Positions 51,401 to 63,106 are shown, counted from the first letter of the stretch. The stretch is 64,000 bases of DNA from Erythrobasidium yunnanense (GCA_001600175.1 BCJC01000005.1:972471-1036470); one strand, 5' to 3'. The notes: generated from the letters alone by a model not told the origin. Numbers and translations are program-made.

Positions 51401-52128
51401 CGCTAGAAGAGTCTAATTCGCTGTCCGAAGGGTTATATTGCCTGCTTAGCATGCTCTTCTTCCGGCCGAGCATACTGCCTGATCTGCGCATCAGGTTCTC
51501 CGGCTTTGTCTGATCCTTGATGAAATTCCTAAACTCTTGAGGGGCAATCTCTGGATGCAGTCGCGCAGGCAGCCAGAACAGGTCCGAGATGCCATTATCG
51601 CCAAACGCGCCAGGGCCTGCCAAGGCCGTATCTTCGTCGATGGCCTCTTCGCTGGCGTCCTCTCCCAAAGTTGTCAAAGGAAACCGCGGTCGTCCACCTA
51701 TTCCTACGCCAGAGCTAGGTCCAGCTACGGGTTGCTCGAGGGAGTTGTCGCTGGATGCTGCAGAACCAGAACCCGATAACGCCAGCGCACTAAAAGTGGG
51801 AGACTTTGGAGGAGTTCCATCTCGGCTACTACTTGACGAGTAACTCGTTGGCGAAGGCGGTAGATCAGGGTCGATACCGTCTGACGGCTGCGATATTGAG
51901 CGACGTCGGAGGGATCTCAGCGTATCAAGTTCGGCCTGCAGTTCGAAAGGGCTGGATATGTAACGAAGAGTGAACAGAATGCAGATATCAGCACAGCTCC
52001 ACTGTATTCAAGCTTGATAGCGCGTAAATAGGCATATGCAACGCCTCGAATAGCTTGCAAAGCCCAGGCAAAACTAACGTGATGCCTCCATCTTGACGAG
52101 TCTCATCGTCGTCCATGAGCGCGGACAT
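48471..52128 (-). CDS. Zds1/Zds2-type PP2A regulator (Zds C-terminal domain)
   Basis: Four exons (52079-52128, 49492-51951, 48716-49426, 48471-48657) give 1135 codons plus stop. The start is MSALMDDDETRQDGGIT. The N-terminal conserved part reads GISDLFWLPARLHPEIAPQE and FRNFIKDQTKPENLMRRSGS. A long disordered Ser/Pro/Gln-rich middle follows. The Zds signature is near residues 805-836: FFRLPIHIERAVYRLSHIKL with ANPRRPLYEQVLISNLMFWY. In yeast, Zds1 and Zds2 bind PP2A-Cdc55 and control mitotic entry/exit and polarity. Here the domain is not C-terminal: about 300 more residues, Ser/Pro/Gln-rich, follow in exons 3 and 4. All three introns agree in phase. Confidence 0.86.
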
Positions 52129-52828
52129 GCTTCAAGCCTGGTCCGACCAGCGCCTAGCTGTCGCAGCTCCAGCTGCAGTACCGCAGCCGGCCTATCGCTG
52201 CCGCTCAGCTGCAAAGCGAACGGCGCAGGTCGCTATCAACCTTGCTGGTATCTTGATATTCAAATGTATGATGGGCTGTTGACGGCGGCCTGAATGGCCT
52301 GGATTGAAGTCGCCGTTTTGGCTGCGAATGGATTGCCTTGGTAAAGCTGCGGTCTTGACGGCTTCCTAAGGTTACTCCCGCTTGCTATATGTGTATGTAG
52401 AACCGACGTCGTAAGAGAGTACGATGACTGAAGTCTGTCAAGGCGATATAAGAACTGTTGGGTAGGATATCGAGCAAGCTTCGACGAGCAAGACAGATCA
52501 CAAGGCAAGCTTTGGTATCCATGTCTGAATAGAGCACTCGATCCACAACGCGTACATGTTCTGCTTGATGTCGCTACAATAGCCGACACGCTTGTCTAGC
52601 AGTAAGCACGGAAACGCTCAGCGCTAAGTCCGACTCCTACTCAGGCATGGTCCCGGGTGGAGACTCTGTATCTTTGAGGAACTCTGAGAGCTCCTGTCCA
52701 CTCCAGCGTTGGTGGGTGAAAAAGAATGTGGTGACGCCGAGGCCACAGATCGTCTCCGAAGTCTGATAGTCAAACTGGACATGGATGCCTTGGCGGCGGT
52801 TCTCGATCACATCATCTTAGCAGGCCAT
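52129..52828. other. intergenic region, no gene seen
   Basis: Seven hundred bases between the Zds gene start and the SDR gene stop, both on the minus strand. It must carry the Zds promoter. The longest frame on the minus strand (about 52260-52589) has no ATG and no family resemblance. No repeat or RNA gene was recognised. Confidence 0.4.
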
Positions 52829-54131
52829 CATGCGCTAGAAGCCTTTGGCGCTTGCTGTATCACTGCCCTTTCCCGCTGCCAGACCAAGTCTGCAAAGGTA
52901 GCGTCCGTAGGCTCCGTTCTTCGCAGGCTATGAGCAGTATGTACGAGTTAGTGAGTGCCGTATTATACGCTTTGCTTGCAACCTACTTGACTGATCTGCC
53001 TTTGACGATCAAGGCACCTGCGCGAATCCCGTCTTTCCGCTTTGCGGTCTCTTGTAAATCGGCATGTATAGCTTTTTCAATCGCATTGGTGCACTCTGTG
53101 TTGCTCTTACATAATGCCCAGATAAGCGGACTTAGGCATATCAAAGCACTCCATCCTTTTATGCTGGGATTGGCAGTCAAGACCTGGGTGACCCAGGCTC
53201 TCGAAATACCAGGAGAGACTGAGATGGTACATAGCTCGTAAGGAGCTCTGGAGAAGCGCGCCATCATCGCAATACTGGAGAGCGCTGGACTGGCTGCAAA
53301 CGTCCAGGGATGTCGCGGTATCCAGGAAGAGAGTAGCCAAGGCTTGTCCTTCTCTTCGTCATCTTCTGAAAATACCTTAACAGGAGGGCTGGCCGCGTAA
53401 AAAGGCGAAACGACGTTGATGATCCGGGTGTTAGATTGTTTCAGGACAGGTAGCAGCCCATCCACGATAGCCAGTTTTGCCCTCAAGCATGCTCCGTAGT
53501 ACTTCTCTCTTTGATCTCTTGTTGCAAACCCATCTTTGGCAGTAACTTCGTCATCTGATAAGATGAGCGTGTCTATCGTTTCATAGCCCAGGTCTTCTCC
53601 CAAAGGCGAACGTCGTTTGTTCTTCCTCCACTTTTCGCAGAAAGAAGCTATGCTGGTAAGAGAGGATGCAGTGCCGGTAGTATCGCAAGACTCGGCATAG
53701 ACGCGTTCGTTTTCAGAAGCATATTGGACGAGATGAATGATCTGCTGGACTGCAGGGGAGGAAGGATCTTTGTGAAGGAGAATGACTTGAGCACCCTGTA
53801 TCGCCAGCGAACGCAACAGCCTGAAGCGAACGCCGTCTCGTCAAAGGCCGCTTGTATTTCAGACCTGCTTGGACTACGCACGATAGGTTCAAGGGTGTCA
53901 AGCCGCCCTGGACGCACACTATCAGCTATCTCTATCAAGGCAATAGACGGTATATCGAATGCGCACCGATATGATGACAGTCTTGCCAGCAAGGACCCTT
54001 TTCACGCGAAGCGATGGTGTCGAAGACCAGATTCGGAGCGCAACGAGGGCCGCTACCACGTACAGACCATACTTGAGGAGCACAGAATCCTTGATGCTTT
54101 GATAGGCATATGCAACTATCGAAAGGACCAT
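52829..54131 (-). CDS. short-chain dehydrogenase-like protein with N-terminal membrane anchor
   Basis: Start at 54131 (MVLSIVAYAYQSIKDSVLLK), then a membrane helix around LYVVAALVALRIW and the first strand LAGKTVIIS. The main exon (52987-53820) reads LLRSLAIQGAQVILLHKDPS, YAESCDTTGTASSLTSIASF, DTLILSDDEVTAKDGF and TRIINVVSPFYAASPP, fitting a fungal SDR/ketoreductase-like fold, although the usual glycine-rich TGxxxGxG is not seen. A last exon (52829-52927) after a GTAGGT donor adds LRRTEPTDATFADLVWQRER. Splice sites between the first strand and the main exon are uncertain: one solution needs a 37-base intron (gtgcgc...tagag) and a 44-base one. Substrate unknown; probably an ER enzyme, possibly inactive. 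Confidence 0.6.
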
Positions 54132-54294
54132 TCGAGAACAGGTCAAGCCGACAAGTGCAAAGGAAAGTCGGCACAGAATATGTTTCGCACTATAGCGTGC
54201 GCATTTACGTCTCTCACAATGAATCCACAAATGCTTTAAAGCTCCGCTGGACCCGCTCGACGAGACATGCCGCTACTGATGCCTAAGGTAAGTA

Positions 54295-56652
54295 TTAGGT
54301 TCGGACAGGCAATGCCTTCTCCACTCTGTCTAACGTTTCTCTGATGATATCTCTGGCCATCACTACCTCGAAATCGGCACCTCCTTCACCGCCCAGGCTT
54401 TCGAATTTCTGTCTGATTGGCCCGAGGAATATGTCACTAATCTCAGCAAGATGCTCTTCCTGCCAAATATCCAGCTACACATTGCACAGAACCATATTAT
54501 CAGTCTTCCTGGAGCAGTGCGGCAGACTATTTGGACCTACCGATCGATTGGCTTCATCCTTGTGCAAGATCAAATATAGCAGATTTAGTTGAGATATGAG
54601 AAGACTTTGAACGGGTCCATCCCAGAATTGATTTGGAGTAGCGCTGTTCCTATCATACTTCAAGAGGTTTCGCCCAAACCGCTCATAGAACGATGGAAAT
54701 CGTACCACAGCTTCGTTCGCCTGCGCGCGTGGCGTGTTTGAGGCTCAGAGCATACCTCCTTTGGCTGTGGTGTGTACTTACTGAGAAAGCTCGCAATAAG
54801 AGGAACCGGAACAGGCGAATACCAATGTTTCGGCAAGGTAGGGAAGTGCCCTCATTCGTGAAGAGGTCGAGCATACGATCTTGCAGATCATCCTTCCCAT
54901 CTGCATATCCCAGGACTGTAACCTCGAAAAGACTGATTGCTCCAGGCATTAGGGCAGGAGGGATGCGATCCAGACTTCCAGAAATGCTCTGCCAACCTAT
55001 TCATCAGTTTCGATCCGGATACCGTATATGTTGATCTGCCCAGACCTTCAGCATATCAAGCACCATCTCCTGATCTATCTCCTGCTCTGGCTTATTTTCT
55101 GCACTCGCGCTCCTTAAAGCGCCTGCTACAGCCCCTTGACATAGGTAGATCAGTGAGTCTAGAGCTCTTCCTGCCAATGCATTGTTTCTAGTGCTCCATA
55201 TCTTGTCGAGCAGTTCTGGACATTGCTCGAGCACGAAAGACAGGTCTACATGGCGTTCCAGCCGCTTTTCATGCGCTAGAACGATAAGAGCATTGAGGAC
55301 ATGAGGGTCTGTGGCTTGGAGATGGGAGGATTCGCTTTGGTCTTTAAAAATGCTGTTCAGGATGTGGTCTGTATCGCAATCGATGCTCGCTAGAGCCGCC
55401 TAAATGACACGGTAAGCTGAGTCGAATATATAGGCAATGTTGAAGAATGATAGAAGCCGAACATACTAGAAGCTCATTCCATGCGGGTATTCGCCCGGCG
55501 ACAGTGCTTTCTACCGCCGTATCGAGGCTTCTTCTCGTAATTTGGGAAGGAACAGATAGCAGGGGTCCCGAATGTAGCGATGGACTACATAGGATGTATG
55601 CTAGCACTATACACCCGTGCAAGACCTTCCCAGCCCGACAGGTCAATTCAGCTGCCTCTCCTGCATGATGAGAGCCCGAAGCTTACTAGCAAGAAACGCT
55701 TATTCTGCTCCAGATCTGGTCCTTGTGCTATTCTGTACACATCTTTCACGAGATCCAGAATGCTGATGAGAAGCAAGGGCGCCGGGAATGGTTCTTCAGG
55801 TTGCTGCGCTAGCGACTCTTGCAGCTTCTCCAGTAGGGAGTATAGAGTAGTGAAGAAGGGGGAGAAGAATGTAGAGGGTCTTCTGGCCTTTATTCGGGGT
55901 AGGACTGGGCAAAACATGTAGACCTTGTTTCAGCCTCACCGTGCTGACGGGCAAGCGCCCCACATACCAATCTTAGCAGTCAACAATGCCTTTACCAATT
56001 GTGCTATCGCTATTACTATATCGATTGCTTCATCGTCGTCATTGGCGAGGCGGTCCAAGCTCGATGCAATTTTCTCTAGACTGGTCTCGATGGCCATCCA
56101 TGCTTCCTTTGGATTCGCTCGTCGCGCAATTAGCAAACATAGTCTTAAAAGCGTCTCTGACGCCTCTGTGGAGGCATTCGGAAAACGCAGGAGGATCGGG
56201 AGCAGGGTGAGTGACGTTGCTTGTATGAGCGTTTCGTGCGTTTCTCCGCCATCAGAAGTACTGCTCGATGTCTGGGCACGATGTATCTGATCTATCTTAG
56301 GTCCATCGTTCAAAGCGGGACTACCCGACTCACGCTTTCTTCGATGCTTGTAGCTTCCGATGCTTGAACAAGATCTTCGACGAGCACGTCTTGTAGCTCG
56401 TCCAGCAGTACATCGACATGCTCTTTCGCTTCTCTATCCTCGAGCAGGGCTTCTTGCAAGCGCTGCTCCAAGGCCTCGACGAAGAGATCTGCATCTCTAG
56501 TTTCCCTACTCTGCACAGTACAACGGAGAAGCGATATGATAATCAGTCAGAAGGAGTTACGAGTGAAGGTGAAGGCCAGAGGAGGGAGGGCCTGATGCAT
56601 GAGCTGGATATATTACCTTGTGGTACTGCAATGCAGCTTCAGCCAGAGACAT
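54295..56652 (-). CDS. alpha-helical repeat protein of unknown function
   Basis: A multi-exon gene from ATG 56652 (MSLAEAALQYHK, intron, then SRETRDADLFVEALEQRLQE) to a TAA at 54295-54297 (end ETLDRVEKALPVRT). The chain is nearly all helices: LQATSLTLL-like stretches (IQATSLTLLPILLRFPNAST), ETLLRLCLLIARRANPKEAW, TLYSLLEKLQESLAQQPEEP, LLISILDLVKDVYRIAQGPD, DPHVLNALIVLAHEKRLERH and ISQLNLLYLILHKDEANRS. This looks like an ARM/HEAT-like solenoid. Kinetochor_Ybp2/ALF4-glomulin proteins or the proteasome chaperone Hsm3/PSMD5 are possible relatives, but I see no decisive motif. It lies 163 bases upstream of the SDR gene, same strand. Exon edges were only partly placed. Confidence 0.6.
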
Positions 56653-56919
56653 GTCTACACTTATGTTCTTGCTTATGTCACCAGCTCATCAGATAAAGAT
56701 GACTGAATGACCAGGAAGATGTCGGAAGGAGGAGAAGAGATGTGCAGGCACAATCAGTTTCGAGGTGAAAGATCGACGCGAGGCCCGGTCGATCTAACGA
56801 CCATTCCCCGGAAGAAGCAATAGAAACAAGGCGGGATTATCCGGGGTTCTCCTTGTTATCTCCACAACGGACACGGCATACCCCGATTCGACTATACTGA
56901 CTGTGACGCCTGTACCACC
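56653..56919. promoter_or_regulatory. divergent promoter region, helical-repeat gene / bHLH gene
   Basis: The spacer separates genes transcribed away from each other. GATCGACGCG...GGTCGATC (56771-56793) forms an imperfect inverted repeat that might be a binding site. No gene was seen. Confidence 0.4.
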
Positions 56920-59406
56920 ATGTCACCTGGGAGTACTGCTGCGCCTGGTGCTGTTCATGTTCAACGAGGCTTCCATCTGCCAGCATCATCAGCATTAGCG
57001 ACATCAACCAGCATTGGAGCGCCATTTGGAATCAATCCATCAATGCTGTCTGGGATTCCAGAGGTCATTACAGACGGCGAGAGTAGCAGCAATCGTAATG
57101 AAAAGTCAAGCAAGAGTAGCAAGTCGTCCAGGCGAAAAAGAGAGGCGAGCGCAGGTCCGGCTGCGGGACCATCAGCCGAGAATTCCAAGCCTACGCACTT
57201 TATTATACCGCACATGAGGAGCAACAGCTATTCCCATCCACATTCGCACTCACGGTCATACTCGCAATCATGGGCAGATGGCCTGGAGAACCTGCATCTG
57301 GCGAAAAACAATGGGGACGATTATGCGGATGCGCTATTACAATCCTTCATCAATACAGATCCTGTGCCGAGCAGCAATACTGCAAGCAACAAAGAGTTGC
57401 AATTCCATCACTCTCCTCATGTCCCTCTGTCTCCTACCGCTCCTGTGCCGCTCGCTTTCGACATAGGGAGACCGAACTTTAGCAGCTTTCATGGCTACCA
57501 GCCCGGTACCAGCATCAATAGTGCATCTAGCAGCAACGCCAACGCCAATAATAACAGCAAGATGGCATATTCTCTGCCGCCAGAGTTTCTGCGGCACCAT
57601 ACAGCGCCTGGTGCCCCATTCGGCAACACTCTGCCGGACTCATCAATTGATGTCCTCCATTCGCCCTCTGGCGGAGGAGCAGGATCATCTTCATTCGATA
57701 GCAACTCGCTCTTCCTGAATCTAGGGCTAGCACACTACCCTGCGTCCAATACTAGCAGCGGGCCCAAATCTGTCACTGGCTCGCGACCATCCTCGGTCAA
57801 GAATGGCCCGAGTCCAGATGAAGGTGGTAGCGGAGGAAGTGGAAGTGCACCTCCCAGCAATTCAGGCAGGAATACAGCTTCGCCAGCACAGCAGGATGAT
57901 ATCATGCTAGTCGCAAGCCTTGCTGCTTCCGCGAAACAGCAGCAGCAGCAACAAACACAGCAGTTACCAGCAAGAGGAAGGGCTGCAAGTACGGGTAAAG
58001 CACCTCCTGCCAGACAGTCAAGGAGTAGACAAAGAGCGCCAGGCTATGCGCGAGCTGTCTCTCCTAACGCCCTGAAGGCATCAGTATCATCCTCGACCGC
58101 CAATTCGTCCTCTACGTCTGCAAAATCCAGCAACACACTTTCAGCCTCGAATAATGGCAAAAACAAAACGGTGACGTCGCCATATGTGACGGGCTATCCT
58201 TCGCCCAGCGTAAATGTACAAGTCAGCATCAATGGCCAGTACGGTGTATCTTTACCTACATACAGCTCAGTCGGCAATACCTGGGGTCTGAGTACCAATA
58301 GCAGCGCATTCAACGGCAGCAGCAGCAACAATAACAATACAAGCAGCAACAGCGGGTTCGGATTCAATACTGCCTTCAGTAGTAGCGGAAGTCATCAGAG
58401 AACGCAATCTGATGCATCCACGTTTGCTCCGTCGAGCTTCGGAGAATCTCCTTTACTGCAGATGAACAACGCCCCTCTACCTCTCCTCCAAGAAGATGAT
58501 GATAGTACCCAGTCGAATAATATTTTAGCTAGCCCTCCGACGGTAGCTACGAGCTTCGACTCCGTTGCTCCGAAGTCGTTCACTGCCAAGAAAGCCGTCA
58601 GTCCTGCTGAATCGATGGCAGTAGTAGCTGGGTCAGTCAAAGCTGAGTCCAAGAAGCCTCCGAGCATAGATGAGGAAGAGGAGGAGGACAAGCCGTAAGC
58701 AGCTTCTACCACGCTCAAGGCCGTTTACTAACTCGTTGCTGCCCTTCTTTACAGACGATTACCCGAAGACAAGCGCCGCAAGCGCCGAGAATCACATAAC
58801 GCAGTCGAGCGCAGGAGACGAGACAACATCAACGAACGGATCACAGAGCTTGCAAGCTTGATTCCGCAAGTTCTACTAGACCCGACAGGCAGTTCTTCAA
58901 CAGCCCTAGATGCATCGCCTATCATCGGAACTGAACGATCGCCTGCATTACTGGGCAGTGAGTTCCTGGCGGGCTCGCCGCCCTTGGGTAGCAGTAGCCT
59001 TCCACAGGGTTCTACTACTCAGCAACCACCTATTAATAAACCTAACAAGGGTATTATCTTGAGCAAAAGCGTAGAGTATATCAGATATCTACAGCAGATG
59101 GTCCAGATTCAGATGGAGAGAAACAGGGAGCTCGAGGGAAAGCTGAAGGAAGCAGGAAGCGCCCCTTCTTCGAAATCCAAGAAACCCAAACAAGAACCGA
59201 ATGATCATTCGGCTTTCAGCACCAACAGTGCGAATAATATGCACGACGATCTGAGCTATGGCCTTCCGACGGTCGACGAGATGTTCATGGATGAAGATAT
59301 GCGAGATAACCTACAGCGCGATACGATGAGCTTCGAAGACTTCTTGGGTGTTCATTCGAATTCTCCTAGAGCAATGGCGAATCCCTTCGACGAAGACATG
59401 AGCTAA
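56920..59406 (+). CDS. bHLH transcription factor with long loop
   Basis: Two exons (56920-58691, 58755-59406). The first 590 residues are disordered and rich in Ser, Asn and Gln. The second exon carries the DNA-binding part: basic region KRRKRRESHNAVERRRRDNI, helix 1 NERITELASLI, and helix 2 KGIILSKSVEYIRYLQQMVQ, followed by IQMERNRELEGKLKEAG as a short leucine-zipper-like coil. His, Glu and Arg at the H-N-A-V-E-R-R-R-R positions predict CACGTG E-box binding. The loop between the helices is about 55-60 residues, against 5-20 in most bHLH proteins. The tail has acidic DEMFMDEDMRDN. The layout resembles fungal Cbf1/USF/TFE-like factors, but I cannot name an orthologue. Start is the first in-frame ATG. 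Confidence 0.87.
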
Positions 59407-60125
59407 AGAAGCCGCTCTTGTTCGATTTCAACGCCGCACCCTGAAAGAAGTCAAGCGCCTGTAACATATGAAATGAGTCGAGAAGTACGTACAGGAGTCA
59501 CGATAAGTCTCGATTATGCGTCCATCAGTACGGAGTCTTTTTGTGCGAGTTCATGTAAGCTTAACGTCAATCATGCAGAGGTATAAGCGGACTGACACCC
59601 ACTCTCCACAGGTGCAGTAGGAGAGAATTATACTCAAAGTCATAACGCAACAATGGACGCTCAAGTATCCCAAGAGGATACAATTTATGGACCCTTTTCG
59701 ACTTTCTCCGACTACATAGTCTAGTGTAACGTCTTTACTATTCTTACCACACAAAAGTATACAATAATCGACTACGTCCTGTTTTCCACCCTATCCTTCC
59801 TTCATAGCTTTCGCTACCTGATTATATCGATGCTGTCCGGCCCTTGTCATCCGGTCACACGTCGAGTGCTCTATACTCCCTCCCCTCCCTCCCCTCCCTC
59901 CCCTCCACTCTATTATGTTCTAGAAGAAGTCATGGCATTGATAGCATTACTATTAGTATTCAAAGGCTTGAATGAACAGGACAATCCATGAAGACAGAAG
60001 GCTACAGTCGACTTGAACGATGTCTTCTGATGTTGTATCAAGAGCTTTGATAATATCCTGAAAACGCGATCGTTTCGCTGCTTCTGCCGGGCGTATTGCA
60101 CGTCTCTCTTGCTCTCCTACACAGC
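59407..60125. other. intergenic region between bHLH and Bin3 genes
   Basis: This 719-base spacer holds the bHLH 3' UTR and the Bin3-gene promoter, both plus strand. It contains the C/T repeat listed separately. Open frames on both strands have no family resemblance. No tRNA or snoRNA was recognised. Confidence 0.4.
59876..59906. repeat. C/T tandem repeat, 9-base unit, G-quadruplex-capable on minus strand
   Basis: The unit CTCCCTCCC is repeated about 3.4 times without a change. The minus strand therefore has six runs of three or more G separated by one or two bases, which can form a G-quadruplex. It sits about 220 bases upstream of the Bin3 ATG. Confidence 0.85.
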
Positions 60126-61590
60126 ATGATTGATACAGAAAACCCAGCAAAGCGACAGCGCTTAAGCAACGAGCCAGAGACGAGCAATGTAGACCAGCAC
60201 CTCGAAGTCGTCGAGACAAGCTTGAAACGCGATGATGCCGCAGCACATGCAGAAGACGAGCTGGAGCACAAGAAGAGCGACAAAGGCAAAGGACGAGCAA
60301 CAGACGCAGAAGAAGAAGATGCAGAAGCTATCCCAGCAATAGAAGGACAGGCTGCCGGCTCTGATAGCAAGAAGAAACAGAAATTCGTGCCCGTGCACGG
60401 TACGCTTGCTTCGGCTGGTCAAGGCAGAGTCAACCTGAAGCTTTACTATGTAGGAAATTATCGTGGATACTATACAAAACGACGGTTCCATCAAGATCCA
60501 TACCGAGGCGACGAAAGACTGGAACTTCTGAAGAGAGAATGGCTAGCTGACAAACGGGTCCTCGATATTGGCTGTAATATGGGCAAGGTGTCTATTGAGA
60601 TCGGTAAGTAAGTTATAGCTAAGAACTATCGAGGCAAAGCTGACCTTGCTGCAGCCCAGCGCTTTGGTGCATATCGCGTAACGGGCGTAGACATTGATGG
60701 TGAATTAATACGAAGAGCAACGCGGCAGAGTGAGTAAATAATTCAATTATCTACCTCGTAGCATGCTAATCTAGTCTGTCCCTAGCTCGAATCGCCTGGT
60801 CAGCTCAAGAACCGCTCTCTACGGTGACGGCTGCAGCGCAAGCTGAACGCGAGCGCCAGCGACAGCATCGACGTCGATCTCCATCTCGTTCACCTCCTCC
60901 TGTTGAAGCTTCCGACGCTATAGCACCTTCTGCCGGTTACTTTCCAGAAGCTCTTTCTCGCATGTTTGGCTACCTGCCCAATCTGCCCTCGGACAAACTC
61001 CTCAAGCAGTATGTGATACCTACAGAAGAAGAAAGGCAAGAGAGAAGTCAGAGGAGCGGTGGCAGGAAGTCGATGGGACATGTCATGCCGAAAGAAGTTT
61101 CGCTCTTTCCGCATAATATACACTTCAAGACGGCAGATTGGGTAAATACGCAGATAAAGTCTGACAAGAAGGGATATGACTGTATACTGGCGTGCGTAGA
61201 CTCCCGCTACTATCTCGCGAGCGAACTGACTTTACCGGTTGCAGACTGTCCGTTTCGAAATGGATCCACCTGAATCAAGGCGATGATGGACTCATCGAGT
61301 TCTTCACAAGAGTATTTATGACACTGCTACCGAAAGGCCGCTTTGTCTTTGAAGCTCAGCCGTGGTCTTCATACGCCAAAGCCGCCCGGATGTCCGACTC
61401 GCTTAAGGAAAGCTACAATACGATAAAGCTGCGCCCTGATGATTTCGAGAGGATACTACTGGAAGAGATCGGCTTTGAAAGCGTCGAAAAGCTGACCGAA
61501 GAGAGCGGCGAAGGTGAGTTTGCGGACTTCTTGGAGCTGAATAGAGGTCTTGGGTCGCTGACGCTTCTCGGCCGGTGTCGCAGGCTTTAA
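60126..61590 (+). CDS. Bin3/MePCE-type RNA 5'-phosphate methyltransferase
   Basis: Four exons: 60126-60603, 60655-60729, 60786-61191, 61245-61590. An acidic/Lys-rich N-terminus precedes the Bin3 catalytic fold: YYVGNYRGYYTKRR (the NYxxYY motif), RVLDIGCNMGKVSIEIAQRF (SAM site; the alanine-to-phase junction is at the first intron), VTGVDIDGELIRRA, DCILALSVSKWIHLNQGDDG and LIEFFTRVFMTLLPKGRFVF with EAQPWSSYAKAA. These are the hallmark blocks of MePCE and S. pombe Bmc1, which methylate the gamma-phosphate of RNA-polymerase-III transcripts. Bmc1 also binds fission-yeast telomerase RNA. A charged insert (Arg/Glu-rich with SPSRSPPP) separates the two halves. FEAQPWSSY replaces the more usual LEPQPWxSY. 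The first real ATG is at 60126. Confidence 0.92.
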
Positions 61591-61782
61591 GCGACCTCTA
61601 CATGTATATTACAAAGCAGCAGGGTCGTGGTTGTAGGCAGTCCGAAGTCATTGATCAGCTGTCGCATTTAGCGGACGGGCTTCGAGCCGGACCTCATTTG
61701 TCATATGAATTCCAGTTGAAATTCTTCAGCTTGCTCTTCTGCTTCGCTCATATCAATCTAATCTCCGATTACCTCTGCCACA

Positions 61783-63106
61783 ATGGCTTCACCTGATCCC
61801 TTTGCGCTGATAGCTTCTGGCCGGTGAGCCTTCTTGTTTTAAAACTGGCCACGAAACTTGTGTTTCGGGGCCTGATGGGCCAATGTTGCTTGCAGCATCC
61901 ACATTGCTGGTGGACTTCCTACTACGATACCTGATGTGCCAGTGTCCATCGTCTTCCTCGTCTTCTACATGGTCGGAGCTGCCGGCAACATGACACTTTT
62001 TCTGGTGAATGAGAGTGCACCGAATCGAAGGAGACTTGAGTCTGATGCATCTTCCATACAGAGATATAACAAACGTCTTCGGCGAGTCGAGACAATCCTT
62101 CGAGAGCTAGGGGAAAGGCTGATAGCAATGTCCCTAGGTGGTCAGCCGCTCTTTTTGGCTATTGCATGTCGCGTATCACGACTCTGGTACTCCGAGTAGC
62201 ATGGTCACAGCGTCTCAGCAACAAAGTGCGCTACCAAACAATTGTTCCAGTAAAAATTACCCAGTATTGACGCGTTCTCTCCCAGGGCCTGGCTATCGCA
62301 AGTCTGGTCTTCCTCAACGCTGGAGTCCTGCTCGTATTCCTCATCAACCTGCATATGTCCAAGAAGACTATCTTCCGATCCCACTATGCGTACTTCAAGG
62401 CCAATCCTAGCAAGAAAGTACTAGTCAAGAAAGCATTTGCGGCCGTCAGCTTTCTGCTCCTACCATTTCTGGCAATCAGTAAGACACTAATTTACTCCAC
62501 CTCTGTCCACGATAAGCGCTGACTGTTGATCTCACGCTTTCAAGCCATCACTGGAGCTGTCCAAGGTTTCCTGACCAGCGACGGATCTATCCAAGGCATC
62601 GATACCAAGCTCAAGCGCGTCGGTGTCACCGCTTTCTTCATCTACTGCTGCTTGCCATTCCCGATTTTGGCTGCCAACGCATACTATCGATTAAAGAGTC
62701 AACATCCTTACACGGAAACGGAGAAGCCTGATCTAGGAAGAGATGTCGTGCATTGGGAGCATAACAGCACTGTATGGAAGAACAGCGCTATCATCCTAAC
62801 GTCCGCGACCTTGCTCGTCTTCGAATATGTGGGTCAGGTCCAGGCTCAACTCAGATCAGGGCTGATGGGACCTCCTTGTACCAGGCTATCAAGCTCGCAC
62901 AAGGCTACGGCAATGCACGGATAGATAAATGGTACTATACCAAAGGCGCTTTCTACGCGACGAGTCTTCTGCCGGAGCTGTTGGCAATGTTCATCCTGCT
63001 TGCAGCGAATATGCCAAAGAGATACGGTGGTCTCGCAATCATGATAGCAGAACAGAAGGTCGAAGATAACTTGGAAGCAGAAGCTCACAAGAATCCTACC
63101 AAGTAG
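61783..63106 (+). CDS. fungal multi-pass membrane protein, DUF3112-like
   Basis: Start ATG 61783 (MASPDPFALIASGR). Later exons give the hydrophobic segments VPVSIVFLVFYMVGAAGNMT, the motif ALFGYCMSRITTLVLRVAWS, GLAIASLVFLNAGVLLVFLI with NLHMSKKTIFRSHYAYFKAN, FAAVSFLLLPFLAIITGAVQ, VGVTAFFIYCCLPFPILAAN, and KWYYTKGAFYATSLLPELLA with MFILLAANMPKRYGG near the end. This seven-helix pattern is what I remember of the fungal DUF3112 family, of unknown function. Two places resist splicing: around 62062-62155 (the third exon) and at 62829-62854, where a 26-base GT...AG segment is the only way to join LVFEY to IRADGT. The stop is at 63104-63106. The family name is tentative. Confidence 0.7.

Noticed and set aside
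52260-52589. Minus-strand 109-codon frame between Zds and SDR genes
   Set aside because: No ATG in frame, no family resemblance and no clear splice sites.
52709-52933. Plus-strand frame of 74 codons beside the SDR gene
   Set aside because: It starts at a non-ATG codon and lies opposite the last SDR exon, which has good splice sites and a sensible protein.
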